From positions 120,673 through 184,672 of the forward strand of contig NZ_RPFW01000012.1 of assembly GCF_007827045.1 (NCBI RefSeq): a stretch of DNA of 64,000 bases, read 5' to 3'. The position numbers and the translations under genes are program-made. This document shows, piece by piece, positions 1-12,633 of this stretch (its first letter is position 1; every line of letters begins with the position of its first letter). The notes beneath the pieces are model-generated. The model worked only from the letters and a program-made list of their open reading frames with translations, did no database searches and was not told the DNA's origin. This stretch comes from Trebonia kvetii (GTDB lineage: Bacteria; Actinomycetota; Actinomycetes; Streptosporangiales; Streptosporangiaceae).

Positions 1-1361
<1,361 letters not shown>

Positions 1362-1399
1362 GGCTTCAATTCTTTAATACGGAACGGGTGCGGCGTACT

Positions 1400-2227
1400 C
1401 TAGGCCCCCACCGCGCCGCGCACGGAGTGGCCGGCCAGGGCGCGGGCGCCGAGTCCGACGAGGTAAAAGGCGGCGCCGATGACGCCGACGAAGAAGCCGA
1501 GCGGCCAGTTGGTCCGGTAGGAAAGGGCGATCGAGAGCCAGACGGTGGCCAGCGCGATCGCCACGGACAGCGCCATGGCGGCGCCGGGCCGCGCGGTGAC
1601 CGAGCGGGCCGCCGCGGCCGGCCCGATCATCAGGCTGAACATCAGCAGCGCGCCGACCACCGGCACGGTCATGGACGTGGCAAGAGCCATGACGATCAGG
1701 AAGTACAGCTCGACCCGCCGGTTGGATACGCCGCGGGCCTCGGCCACCTCGGGCAGCGCGCTGGTGAGCATGAGCGGGCGGAATGCCACCCCGATCGCGA
1801 TGGCCGCCGCGATGCCCAGGCCGACGATGGGCAGCACCTCGGTCCTGCTGACCCCGAACACCTCGCCGAACAGCAGCGAGTAGGTCTCCTCCGCGTACTG
1901 GGTGCTCACGCTGACGAACAGGGCGCCAAGGCCGAGCATGACCACGAGCGTGAGCGCGGTCACCACGTCGTGGCGGCCCTTGCGGCCGCGTCCCTCCGAG
2001 CCGAGCAGGCCGATGCCGAGCGCGCCGCCCACCGCGAAGACCGCGAGGCCCCACAGCACGTTGATGCCGAGCAGGCCGGCGCCGGCCGCGCCGGCGAACG
2101 CGCCGTTCGGTATGGCGTGCGCGGCGAACGTGGAACCGCGAAGCACCGCGAAGAAGCCGGTGATCCCCGCGATCACCGCGACCACCGACCCCGCGATCCA
2201 AGTGTTCATCATCAGCGGGCTAAACAC
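1400..2227 (-). CDS. Metal ABC transporter permease (ABC-3 family), second copy
   Basis: A 275-residue integral membrane protein of the ABC-3 (ZnuB/MntB) family. It has about eight or nine hydrophobic segments and the family motif near residues 25-45 (GITGFFAVLRGSTFAAHAIP), where the His belongs to the conserved cytoplasmic loop. It would form half of the channel for zinc or manganese. The GTG at 2227 overlaps the end of the upstream permease gene by 8 bp; ATG codons at 2212 and 2209 are alternatives. Two permeases in tandem suggest a heterodimeric channel rather than the ZnuB homodimer. The metal is inferred from the neighbouring Zur-like regulator and operator. Confidence 0.93.
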   Translation of the reverse strand: MFSPLMMNTWIAGSVVAVIAGITGFFAVLRGSTFAAHAIPNGAFAGAAGAGLLGINVLWGLAVFAVGGALGIGLLGSEGRGRKGRHDVVTALTLVVMLGLGALFVSVSTQYAEETYSLLFGEVFGVSRTEVLPIVGLGIAAAIAIGVAFRPLMLTSALPEVAEARGVSNRRVELYFLIVMALATSMTVPVVGALLMFSLMIGPAAAARSVTARPGAAMALSVAIALATVWLSIALSYRTNWPLGFFVGVIGAAFYLVGLGARALAGHSVRGAVGA

Positions 2228-3149
2228 GAGCGCTCACCGTTGTCTCCGGGCCGCCGACCGTCGGGCCGCACTCGGCTTCCTCGTGCGGCGAGCGCGGTAT
2301 CCACCGCTGCCTTGGCCGCAGGTAGCTGAGCAGGTAGCCAAGCAGCACGAGGACCACCACGAAGAAGGACACCGGCCAGCCGTGGCCGTGCGGCGGCCAG
2401 TAGTAGGAGTCGTAGGCGAGGACGATGCTCAGCCAGGTCGCGGCGAGGCCGGTCAGCGCCGAGACCACCATGGCCCGGCCCGGGGTCTTGGTCAGCCGCA
2501 GCGCGGTCGCGGGCGGGCCGATCAGCAGCGCGGTCGACAGCACCGCGCCGATCGCCACCGCCGCCAGCGACACGGAGACCGCCAGCGCCGCGAGGTACAC
2601 CATGCCGACGAGCCGGACGTTGACGCCGCGGGCCCGCGCCAGGTCCGGCGAGACGGAGGTGAGCAGCAGCACCCGGGACAGGACGGCGACCGTGACGAGC
2701 GCGACGGCGCCGGACCCGATCAGCGCGGGAACCGTATCCGGGCTGATCACGAAGATGGATCCGAACAGCACGGTGAACGACGCGCCCGTGGTCGCGGTCC
2801 GCAGCGTACCCAGGTAGAGGAAGAGCGCGGCGAGGCCAAGAGCCGCGCCGAGCACCACGCCGGTCGCGACGTCGCGGCCACGGCGGCGTTGCACGCCGAT
2901 GGCCTCCATCAGCGCCGCGGCGGTGATGCCCGCGGCAAGGAAGCCCCAGAACTGGTTGATGCCGATGAGGAACGCGCCAGACCCCCCGGTGGTTGCCACG
3001 TCGGCAAGCGAGTGCCCGGCGAACGACTGCCCGCGCAGCACGGTGAACACGCCGATGACACCGGACGTGATGGCGACGACGGCGCCGACCAGGAGGGCGG
3101 TCCTGACCGGGCCGCTGCTCAGCAGTCCTGGCTCGAAGAGGAAATGCAC
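2220..3149 (-). CDS. Metal ABC transporter permease (ABC-3 family), first copy
   Basis: A 309-residue membrane protein of the ABC-3 family with the motif GVIGVFTVLRGQSFAGHSLA near residues 30-50, closely matching the other permease at the same position. About eight or nine transmembrane segments are followed by a charged, cytosolic C-terminal tail (about residues 275-309), which the downstream copy lacks. It starts with ATG one base after the ATPase gene stops, and its end overlaps the next permease, so the four importer genes are translationally coupled. Function: the zinc/manganese-type uptake channel, working with the ATPase at 3151-3930 and the binding protein at 3923-4834. Confidence 0.93.
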   Translation of the reverse strand: MHFLFEPGLLSSGPVRTALLVGAVVAITSGVIGVFTVLRGQSFAGHSLADVATTGGSGAFLIGINQFWGFLAAGITAAALMEAIGVQRRRGRDVATGVVLGAALGLAALFLYLGTLRTATTGASFTVLFGSIFVISPDTVPALIGSGAVALVTVAVLSRVLLLTSVSPDLARARGVNVRLVGMVYLAALAVSVSLAAVAIGAVLSTALLIGPPATALRLTKTPGRAMVVSALTGLAATWLSIVLAYDSYYWPPHGHGWPVSFFVVVLVLLGYLLSYLRPRQRWIPRSPHEEAECGPTVGGPETTVSARV

Positions 3150-3150
3150 C

Positions 3151-3930
3151 CTAGTCGCCTGCTACGACGAGGATCCGGCCGTGCACCCGGACCACCTCCA
3201 CCGGGTGGCCGTAGAGCGCGGTGAGGCCCTCGCTGGTGACCACCTCGTGGGTGGCGCCGGACGCGGCACGGCCGCCGGCGATGTAGACGATCTTGTCCAT
3301 GACGCCGAGCAGCGGGTTCATATCGTGCGCGGAGAGCAGCACCGAGATCTCGTGCTCGCGTGCCAGCTTGCCGAGCACCGCGACGATCTCCTGCTCGCTA
3401 CGCAGGTCGAGGTTGGCGAGCGGCTCATCGAGCAGCAGCAGCTTCGGCCGGGAGATGAGCGCGTGCGCGATCAGCACCCGCTGCTGCTCGCCGCCGGACA
3501 GCTCGCCGACCCGTGCGTCGGCGTAGCCCGCCGCGCCGACGTCGGCCAGCGCCCGCTCGACGAGCTCACGCCGCTGCCGCGACGGGAACCCGAAGCCGAG
3601 CTTGTAGCCGTCGAGGCCGAGCGAGACCACGTCGCGGGCGCGCAGCGGCATGTCCGGGTCGATGACCAGCTTCTGCGGCACGTAGCCGATGCTCGCCTTG
3701 TTCTTGCCGCCGAGCGGCTCGCCGTCGATGAGCACACGCCCGCCCGACGGCTCGAGCAGGCCGAGTATCACCCGGAGCAGGGTGGTCTTGCCCGCGCCGT
3801 TCTGCCCAATGATGCCGGTGAACTCGCCCTTGCCGAGCGAGAAGGTCACGTCGCAGAGCACCTGGCGGCCGCCGAGCCGCACGCCGACGCCGTCGAGCGC
3901 GAGCACATCGGGGTAACCGGATTCAGCCAT
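3151..3930 (-). CDS. znuC: Metal ABC transporter ATP-binding protein
   Basis: A 259-residue ABC ATPase. Walker A is GQNGAGKTT (near residue 42), the Q-loop lies in GYVPQ, the signature is LSGGEQQR (near 144), Walker B is LLLLDEP (near 164), and the H-loop His is in SAHD. Its composition and neighbours place it with ZnuC/MntA ATPases that energise ABC-3 permeases. The start ATG at 3930 overlaps the end of the binding-protein gene by 8 bp. Cytosolic, dimeric on the inner face of the two permeases. The symbol is assigned by context; manganese rather than zinc as cargo cannot be excluded. Confidence 0.92.
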   Translation of the reverse strand: MAESGYPDVLALDGVGVRLGGRQVLCDVTFSLGKGEFTGIIGQNGAGKTTLLRVILGLLEPSGGRVLIDGEPLGGKNKASIGYVPQKLVIDPDMPLRARDVVSLGLDGYKLGFGFPSRQRRELVERALADVGAAGYADARVGELSGGEQQRVLIAHALISRPKLLLLDEPLANLDLRSEQEIVAVLGKLAREHEISVLLSAHDMNPLLGVMDKIVYIAGGRAASGATHEVVTSEGLTALYGHPVEVVRVHGRILVVAGD

Positions 3931-4834
3931 GCGCCACCGCCAGCCGGAGGTCCCGCACCACGCTCAGCATCCAGGTCTGGTAGTCGTATCCCGGCGCGGG
4001 CATGGTCTCGTTCACGCCGACGACCGGGATGTGGTTTTGCCGCGCAAGCGTAATGAATGACCCGGTCAGGGCGTCCGTAACCTGCTGGTTGTAGAGGAAC
4101 ACCCGGACCTTGCGCTCGGTGAACAGGGACCGCTGGGCGGCCACGTTCTGCGGCGAGGGATCGACGCCGTTCATGACGTCTGACTGGAAGGTCCACGGCG
4201 TCTTGTTGTCCGCCCCGAGCGCGGTCAGCAGGTAGTCGGCGACTGGCTCAGAGACGGCGACGGGCACGCCGGAGTGGGCGGACCTGAAACTCGCGATCGC
4301 GGCGTCGACCCGCTTCATGCTGGCCGTGAAGGCCGCGGCGTTGGCCTTGAAGTAGGCGGCGTGCGCCGGCTGGATGACGGACAGGCTCGCGGCGACCGCG
4401 ACGGCCACCTTCGGCATCGTGGCCGGGTCGTACCACAGGTGCGGGTTGGGCGTGGAGTCCGGCAGCTTCAGCAGCCGCTGCACGCTGATCACCGTGCGGC
4501 CGCTGCTCGGCGTCGCGGACTCTATCGAGTCCATGAACGAGTCGTAGCCGAGGCCGTTCTGCACGACGAGCCGCGCGTCGCCGACCTCCCTGGCGATCGC
4601 GATGGACGCCTCGAAGCTGTGCGGGTCGGTATTCGGGTTGGACATGATGGCGCTGGCCTGGACGTACTTGCCGCCTACCTGGGCGATCACGTCGGCGTAC
4701 TGGCTCTGCGCGCCGACCGCGACGATCTTGCCGCCGCCGGGTGCGCCGGTCGCGCCGCTCGGCCATGCCGCGGCGGCCGTGGCGATGACCGCGGCCACGA
4801 TCGCGAGCAGCAAGATGCCCACCGGACGCTTCAT
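3923..4834 (-). CDS. znuA: Metal ABC transporter substrate-binding protein (ZnuA-like)
   Basis: A 303-residue exported binding protein of the cluster A-I (ZnuA/TroA) family. The start is taken as ATG at 4834 (MKRPVG...), which begins a classical signal peptide of about 25 residues; an in-frame GTG/TTG-type extension upstream to 4915 would run through the operator and is unlikely. Candidate metal ligands are the His residues in NTDPHSFEAS and TPNPHLWYDP, as in the family. There is no His-rich loop between them, which many high-affinity ZnuA proteins have. No lipobox Cys is obvious, so anchoring is unclear. First gene of the importer operon, divergent from the Fur-family regulator, with a 19-bp palindrome 12 bp before the start. 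Confidence 0.9.
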   Translation of the reverse strand: MKRPVGILLLAIVAAVIATAAAAWPSGATGAPGGGKIVAVGAQSQYADVIAQVGGKYVQASAIMSNPNTDPHSFEASIAIAREVGDARLVVQNGLGYDSFMDSIESATPSSGRTVISVQRLLKLPDSTPNPHLWYDPATMPKVAVAVAASLSVIQPAHAAYFKANAAAFTASMKRVDAAIASFRSAHSGVPVAVSEPVADYLLTALGADNKTPWTFQSDVMNGVDPSPQNVAAQRSLFTERKVRVFLYNQQVTDALTGSFITLARQNHIPVVGVNETMPAPGYDYQTWMLSVVRDLRLAVAHG

Positions 4835-4846
4835 GACGCTAACGAT

Positions 4847-4865
4847 AATAGAAACGGTTATCATT
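4847..4865. promoter_or_regulatory. Putative Zur box between znuA and zur
   Basis: A 9-1-9 imperfect palindrome, AATAGAAAC-G-GTTATCATT, centred on 4856. Arms agree at 6 of 9 positions. Its size and A/T-rich arms with an AAC/GTT core resemble actinobacterial Zur operators. It lies 12 bp upstream of znuA and about 30 bp before the -10 hexamer of the regulator gene, so one site could repress both genes when zinc is plentiful. The match is by eye. Confidence 0.65.
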
Positions 4866-4894
4866 AACAAATGGATCTCCGCGGGAAGGCCGGC

Positions 4895-4900
4895 TAACTT
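4895..4900 (+). promoter_or_regulatory. -10 hexamer (TAACTT) for a leaderless zur transcript
   Basis: TAACTT fits the actinobacterial TANNNT -10 consensus and ends 8 bases before the GTG at 4909, the spacing expected if transcription starts on the start codon. Confidence 0.4.
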
Positions 4901-4908
4901 TGCAAGGT

Positions 4909-5325
4909 GTGACATCGGATCAACCGCGCGGCACCCGGGTGCGGGGCACCAGGCAGTCGTCGGCCGTCGCGGCCGCGCTTGCCGCCATGTCCGGCTTCCG
5001 CAGCGCGAAGGAGATCTACGCCGAGCTGCTCCGTCAGGGCGAGACCGTCGGCCTGACCACGGTCTACCGGCACCTGGAGGTGCTGAGCGAGCAGCGCGCG
5101 ATCGACAAGATCATCGACCCGTCCGGCGAGGCGCTTTACCGCCAGTGCGCCTCCACCAGCCACCACCACCACCTGCGGTGCCGCGAGTGCGGCCGCAGCG
5201 TGGAGGTCGAGGGACGGGTCGTCGAGCAGTGGGCGGAGAAGGTGGCGGCGGAGGCCGGGTTCACGGCCGTCGACCACACCTTCGAACTCGTCGGCCTCTG
5301 CCCCGAGCACTCCCCGGCGGCATGA
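4909..5325 (+). CDS. zur: Fur-family zinc-uptake regulator (Zur-like)
   Basis: A 138-residue Fur-family repressor. The winged helix (about residues 12-80) contains FRSAKEIYAEL and TVYRHLEVL, the recognition-helix motif. The dimerisation domain carries the HHHH run followed by CREC, the first half of the structural zinc site. The second half is CPEH rather than the usual CxxC, so the last ligand appears to be His. GTG at 4909 is preferred over TTG at 4900 because a -10 hexamer sits just upstream. A short ATG-started leader frame (4871-4897, eight codons) also precedes it. It is divergent from the metal importer; zinc-dependent repression of that operon is inferred. Confidence 0.88.
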   Translation: MTSDQPRGTRVRGTRQSSAVAAALAAMSGFRSAKEIYAELLRQGETVGLTTVYRHLEVLSEQRAIDKIIDPSGEALYRQCASTSHHHHLRCRECGRSVEVEGRVVEQWAEKVAAEAGFTAVDHTFELVGLCPEHSPAA

Positions 5326-5449
5326 CGCAGAACTAGGGCTATTTTCCCAGTAAACCCGATCGGGGTCTGGCGCATCTGTAGTTATATGACGATGCCGCTC
5401 GTCTGATCTGTTTTACTTTGTTCGCTTGCGTCGACAACTGGGGACATAC

Positions 5450-7723
5450 ATGCGCAAATCGATGAGGGCCGGCCGTGGCTGGGCTCTAGGCGCAGCCGCG
5501 GGCATCGTGCTCGCCGGCGCCGCACTCGCTGCCGCGACCATACCGGCGACGATGGCGAGCGCCGCCGGCAACGTGATCACGGTGACCGTCCCCCCTGCCA
5601 CGACGACCCCCCTCGACACCGCAGTCACCATTGGCCTGTCGGCCACCGAGACCGATACGACGCAGAAGCTGACCTTCACCGCGACGGGCGTTCCCGCGCT
5701 GCCCGCGGGAGTCGGGATCGCCGCACAGCCCACGGCCGCGGGCAACGCGACCGTCAACATCACCGGCACCGTCACGGCGGCCTACACCGGCACCGTCACG
5801 GTCACCGCCACGGACGGAACGGCGACCTCAGCACCGGTCACGTTCACGCTGAAGGCGGCCAACAAGGTCACCGTGACCGGTCCCACCGCGGAGACAAGCA
5901 CCATCGGCTTGCCGCTCGGCGCGCCGCTGCCCACGATCACCGCGGCCGACAACGACACGGCGGCCACGCTCACTTTCGGCGACGGCGGCACGCTTCCGCC
6001 CGGTCTGGCAATCGACCCGGCCAGCGGCGCCATCAGCGGCACGCCGGCCACGGCGGGCACCTATCCCGTGACGATCACGGTGAACGACGCTGAGGGCGGG
6101 ACGGGGACCGCCAAGTTCACCTGGAAGGTACTCAACGTGGTCACGGTGACCGTGCCGGCCACCGAACAGTCCCCGTTCGGTGGCGCCATCACGCCGATCA
6201 CGGCGACCGCGACCGACACCACGCCCTCGCAGATCCTGACCTGGTCCTCGCCCGACCTGCCGACCGGCCTCGCGATCGCACACACGACGGGGGTGATCTC
6301 CGGTAAGCCGACCAAGTCGGGCACGTTCGTCGTGCACATCATGGCGGCCGACGGCATCGGGTCGATCGGCACCGGCGTGATCAACTGGACCGTCGGCGCG
6401 GAGAACAAGATCACCATTAGCGGCGCGCCCGCGGCAAAGACCGCCTATGTCGGCGTCGCGACCTCGGTGAAGCTCAGCGCGACAGATGCCGTCGCGGCCG
6501 AGCAAGCCTCGCTGACCTGGTCGGCCACCGGGCTTCCCAAGGGCCTGACGTTCAACACGGCGACCGGCACCATCAGCGGCAGGCCCGGCAAGGTTCAGAC
6601 GGTGAAGACGACCGTCACCGCCACCGACAGCACCGGCTCCTCCGGGTTCGCGACGATCACCTTCACGGTGAAGGCGCCGGTCACGCTGGCCATCATCGCG
6701 CCCAACTGGAAGACGGCCACCCACCCCGCGGGCCTCGGCTTCGGCCTGGCGCTCAAGGACACCGACGCGGTAAAGGGCGACAAGCAGAAGTTTTCCGCCA
6801 CACTGCCCGCGGGCGTGCACCTGAGCACCTCGCCCTTCATGCTCTACGGATGGCCGACGAAGCCGGGCAAGTACACCATCCAACTCCACGAGAAGGGATC
6901 ACTCGGCACCAGCGACTCGGTCGCCATCCCGCTGCACGTGACGGGCACTCCCGCCACGGGCGCGGCCGGCCAGATCCGCCTGGCCCTTGACGGCAAGTGC
7001 CTCCAAGACCCGGGCAACAACACGGCCAACGGCGCCCGGGTGCAGATCACCAACTGCGTCTCGGGCAGCACAGAAAAGTGGAAGTTCGCCGCCGACGGCA
7101 CGATCCGGATCAACGGCCGGTGCCTGAACGTCTCGGGTACCAGCGGCTACCAGGACAAGGCGGCCCAACTGCAGTCCTGCAACGCCGGCCCGCGCCAGCA
7201 GTGGACCGTGGGCTCCAAGGGTGAGCTGCTCAGCCCGGCCTCCGGTCTCTGCCTCACTGACCCCGGCGCGAGCAGGCGCAACGGGGTGGCGCCAGTGATG
7301 GGCGGCTGCAGCGCCAAGTCCGCCGAGCAGTGGACGATGCCCGCGCACCAGATCCTGACCCCGCTCGGCGGCTGCGTCGACGACCTGCACAGCGTCGGCA
7401 GCAACGGCGCCATCGTGGACAAGTTCACCTGCAACAACACCATCGCGCAGTCCTGGTCCTTCGCCACGAACGGCATGATCAGGGGCGGCCAGTACCCTGC
7501 CGACTGCCTGACCCAGCACGGGACCAAGATCGCGCTGTATCGCTGCGCGACTGGCAACGCGAGCCAGCTGTGGTCCGTGATCCGGGCCGGCGGCCTCGGC
7601 GTCGAGCTCAAGGTGGGCAGCGTGTGCCTGGCCATGCCGAAGCTCACCGCCAGCGACATGACCCAGCTCGTCACCACCAAGTGCAGCGCGTCCAACCCGC
7701 TGGACCTGTGGCACATCTGGTAA
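5450..7723 (+). CDS. Secreted Ig-like-repeat protein with C-terminal ricin-type lectin domains
   Basis: 757 residues. An N-terminal signal peptide (about residues 1-35, Arg-rich then an Ala/Leu/Val core ending near MASAAG) directs export. Then come four or five repeats of about 90 residues of the putative-Ig (He_PIG, cadherin-like) type, each with a motif of the kind LPPGLAIDPASGAISGTP. The last about 240 residues form two ricin-type beta-trefoil units with repeated GKCL/GRCL starts and QQW/EQW/QSW ends. Such domains bind carbohydrate; no catalytic domain is visible. ATG 5450 follows a GGGGA ribosome site; the frame stays open upstream to a TTG at 5426. Followed 85 bp downstream by a paralogue in the same orientation. 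A cell-surface or extracellular glycan-binding role is inference. Confidence 0.85.
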   Translation: MRKSMRAGRGWALGAAAGIVLAGAALAAATIPATMASAAGNVITVTVPPATTTPLDTAVTIGLSATETDTTQKLTFTATGVPALPAGVGIAAQPTAAGNATVNITGTVTAAYTGTVTVTATDGTATSAPVTFTLKAANKVTVTGPTAETSTIGLPLGAPLPTITAADNDTAATLTFGDGGTLPPGLAIDPASGAISGTPATAGTYPVTITVNDAEGGTGTAKFTWKVLNVVTVTVPATEQSPFGGAITPITATATDTTPSQILTWSSPDLPTGLAIAHTTGVISGKPTKSGTFVVHIMAADGIGSIGTGVINWTVGAENKITISGAPAAKTAYVGVATSVKLSATDAVAAEQASLTWSATGLPKGLTFNTATGTISGRPGKVQTVKTTVTATDSTGSSGFATITFTVKAPVTLAIIAPNWKTATHPAGLGFGLALKDTDAVKGDKQKFSATLPAGVHLSTSPFMLYGWPTKPGKYTIQLHEKGSLGTSDSVAIPLHVTGTPATGAAGQIRLALDGKCLQDPGNNTANGARVQITNCVSGSTEKWKFAADGTIRINGRCLNVSGTSGYQDKAAQLQSCNAGPRQQWTVGSKGELLSPASGLCLTDPGASRRNGVAPVMGGCSAKSAEQWTMPAHQILTPLGGCVDDLHSVGSNGAIVDKFTCNNTIAQSWSFATNGMIRGGQYPADCLTQHGTKIALYRCATGNASQLWSVIRAGGLGVELKVGSVCLAMPKLTASDMTQLVTTKCSASNPLDLWHIW

Positions 7724-7808
7724 CCCGATGACGTGGGACGGAAACGGAATGCCCGTCCCGGACGCTCTTCAGGAGGCCGGTAAATGCACATCCTCCTGAG
7801 GGACCCTC

Positions 7809-10007
7809 ATGAACATAGCCAGGCGCACGGCGGCGACCCGGATCCTCGCGGTCGCCGTCGGCGTCCTCGCCGTCGGATCCGCGCTCACCGCGCTTGCGGT
7901 GCCCGCCGTCGCGGCTAACAAGATCACCGTCACCAACCCTGGCACGCAGACAACCAATCCGCTGTCGGCCAAGGTCAGCCTGCAGATTAAGGCGACCGAC
8001 CCGGCCAAGTCCGCGCTGAGCTACAGCGCGGCGGCCCTGCCCGCCGGGCTGACCATCGGCAAGACCACCGGCCTCATCTCCGGGACCGTCACGAAGGCAT
8101 CCACTGGGACCGTCAAGGTCACCGTCACCGACGCGACCAATGCGGCGGGGTCCGCGTCCTTCACCTGGACGGCGAAGAACACGATCGTCGTCGGCAACCC
8201 GGGCACACAGGTCACCACCGTCGGCAACCCGGTCTCCGTCGCCGTGGCCGCCGCGGACGACGACAAGGCGACCACGCTGACCTGGACGGCCTCAGGACTG
8301 CCCGCGGGGCTCGTGATCGGCGCCGCGAGCGGGATCATCACTGGCGAGCCGACTCTCAACGGCACGTACGCGGTCACGGTCAAGGTGACAGACAAGACCT
8401 CCTCCTCGGCGAAGGTCTCGTTCACCTGGAAGGTCGGGGACCTGGTCGCGGTCTCCGCTCCGGGCACCGAGCAGTCCACTGTCTCCGTGGCGATCGCGCC
8501 GGTCAAGGTCACCGCGACCGATTCGGCGTCTGGGCAAACCTTCAGCTACAGCGCCGCCGGCCTGCCGCCCGGCCTGGCGATCAACGCCAAGACGGGCATC
8601 ATCGCGGGAATCCCCACAGGAAAGGCGGCGCATTACGCCGTCACCGTCACCGCGAAGGACGGCACCGGCGCGGCCGGCTCCGCGCCGATCAGCTGGACGA
8701 TCGGGAACCTGGTCACGGTGCACACGCCGGCCACCGAGCGGTCCTGGGCTGGCATCCCGGTGAGCGTAGCGGTCAAGGCGACGGACTCCGACGCGGCGCA
8801 GAAGCTCAGCTACGCCGCGTCCGGGCTGCCGGCCGGCCTGGCGATCGACCCGGCGACCGGGGTCATCTCCGGCACGCCTGCCAAGACCGGCCAGGCCGCG
8901 GTCACGGTCGCCGCCATCGACGGCACCGGCTCGTCCGGCACCGCCTCCGTGACCTGGACGGTCGGCGACGCGATCAGCATCGCGCACCTGGGCACGGTGC
9001 CGGTCACGGCGGGCGTCGCGCTGACCCTGCCGATCGGCTACGCCGACGCCGTCCCGCATGACAGCGTGACGCTGTCCGTGCACGGCCTGCCGCCAGGCCT
9101 GACCTTCGAGGCGCATCCGGCGACGATCTTCGGCTGGGTGACCAAGCCGGGAACCTATCCGGCGACGGTGACCGCGGCCGGCTCGCTTGGCGACAGCCAG
9201 TCGATGACGTTCGACCTGGCGGTCAAGCCCGCGTCGGGCGGCGGCCCCACCGGCCAGATCCGGCTCGACCTCGGCGGCCGGTGCCTCGACGACCTGGCGA
9301 ACAAGGCGGCCCTGTGGACCTGCCAGCCCGGCTCGGCGCAGCAGTGGACGCTGGCCACCGACGGCACCATCCGCGCCAGGGGCGCCTGCCTGGACATCGA
9401 GGGCAGCGTCGCGTACCTGGGACAGGGCGTGCGCATGTGGCACTGCTCCGGCGGGGCGTCCCGCAAGACCTGGACCGTGGGCACCGCGGGCGAGCTGGTC
9501 AACCCGGCGTCCGGGCTGTGCCTCGGTGACGCGGGCGGCAGCACGGCGAACGGGTACCGCCCGACGATGGTCGCGTGCCGGGTCACCGGCGCACAGGTAT
9601 GGCTGGTGCCCGGCGCGCAACTGCGCTCGGCGCGGGCCAGCAAGTGCGCGGACGACCTGCACAGCGGCGGCGGGAACGGCAACGTGATCGACATGTTCGG
9701 CTGCAACGGCACGGCATCACAGTCGTGGACGGTAAAGCCGGATTTCACGGTGCGGATGTTCGGCAACAAGTGCATCACCGACCCGGGCAAGCTCGGCACG
9801 CCAGGCGTCAAGATCGTCCTGTGGTCTTGCGCCAACGGTGACAAGGGACAGAAGGTGATCCTCGTGCACCGGGGCGGCCTCGGCAGCTGGGTCACGATCG
9901 ACGGCGTCTGCGTCGCCATCCCGAGCATGACCGCCGCCGACACGTCCCAGCTCGTCACCGCGGCCTGCACCCCCGGCGACCCGCGCGACCTGTGGGACGT
10001 CTGGTAG
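7809..10007 (+). CDS. Secreted Ig-like-repeat protein with C-terminal ricin-type lectin domains (paralogue)
   Basis: 732 residues, same architecture as its upstream neighbour: signal peptide (about residues 1-37, cleavage after AVAA likely), four or five Ig-like repeats with the LPAGLAIDPATGVISGTP-type motif, a degenerate repeat ending in FGWVTKPGTYP, then two ricin-type trefoil units. Both proteins end in an aspartate-leucine-tryptophan stretch (DLWDVW here, DLWHIW there), so they arose by tandem duplication. ATG 7809 follows GAGGGAC with normal spacing. The lectin part differs from the paralogue in many surface residues, which may mean different sugar preference; that is inference. A strong bidirectional terminator follows at 10048. 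Confidence 0.85.
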   Translation: MNIARRTAATRILAVAVGVLAVGSALTALAVPAVAANKITVTNPGTQTTNPLSAKVSLQIKATDPAKSALSYSAAALPAGLTIGKTTGLISGTVTKASTGTVKVTVTDATNAAGSASFTWTAKNTIVVGNPGTQVTTVGNPVSVAVAAADDDKATTLTWTASGLPAGLVIGAASGIITGEPTLNGTYAVTVKVTDKTSSSAKVSFTWKVGDLVAVSAPGTEQSTVSVAIAPVKVTATDSASGQTFSYSAAGLPPGLAINAKTGIIAGIPTGKAAHYAVTVTAKDGTGAAGSAPISWTIGNLVTVHTPATERSWAGIPVSVAVKATDSDAAQKLSYAASGLPAGLAIDPATGVISGTPAKTGQAAVTVAAIDGTGSSGTASVTWTVGDAISIAHLGTVPVTAGVALTLPIGYADAVPHDSVTLSVHGLPPGLTFEAHPATIFGWVTKPGTYPATVTAAGSLGDSQSMTFDLAVKPASGGGPTGQIRLDLGGRCLDDLANKAALWTCQPGSAQQWTLATDGTIRARGACLDIEGSVAYLGQGVRMWHCSGGASRKTWTVGTAGELVNPASGLCLGDAGGSTANGYRPTMVACRVTGAQVWLVPGAQLRSARASKCADDLHSGGGNGNVIDMFGCNGTASQSWTVKPDFTVRMFGNKCITDPGKLGTPGVKIVLWSCANGDKGQKVILVHRGGLGSWVTIDGVCVAIPSMTAADTSQLVTAACTPGDPRDLWDVW

Positions 10008-10047
10008 CCAGAGGCGGAGCCACGAACCCGTTCGGGATCAGCAAAAA

Positions 10048-10091
10048 CGGAAGCGGCGGCCGGCCCTAATTCGGACCGGCCGCCGCTTCCG
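10048..10091. terminator. Bidirectional intrinsic-type terminator between lectin gene and lon
   Basis: Perfect 16-bp inverted repeat (CGGAAGCGGCGGCCGG at 10048-10063 and its complement at 10076-10091) around a 12-nt loop, placed between two convergent genes. There is no long U tract, as is usual in high-GC actinomycetes. Confidence 0.75.
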
Positions 10092-10118
10092 TCGACTGCC
10101 GTTTGCCTTGCGCCCGCC

Positions 10119-12533
<2,415 letters not shown>

Positions 12534-12549
12534 CAGTCCCTCCTAAAGG

Positions 12550-12568
12550 TTGAGTCAACTACACTCAA
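12550..12568. promoter_or_regulatory. HAIR element (HspR operator) upstream of lon
   Basis: TTGAGT-N7-ACTCAA, matching the known HspR-associated inverted repeat CTTGAGT-N7-ACTCAAG except at the two outermost bases. HspR is known to repress lon, clpB and dnaK in Streptomyces. The element lies just before the lon ribosome site. Confidence 0.85.
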
Positions 12569-12633
12569 TCTTCTGGAGCCCGGTGTTGTTCCCCGGCAGC
12601 TGTCCGCTCACAGCGATCAGGATTTGCGCTCGT

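Noticed and set aside
1374..2201. A second 275-codon frame overlapping the metal permease
   Set aside because: Arg/Gly-rich, hydrophilic frame; the other frame is a clear ABC-3 permease with proper coupling to its neighbours.
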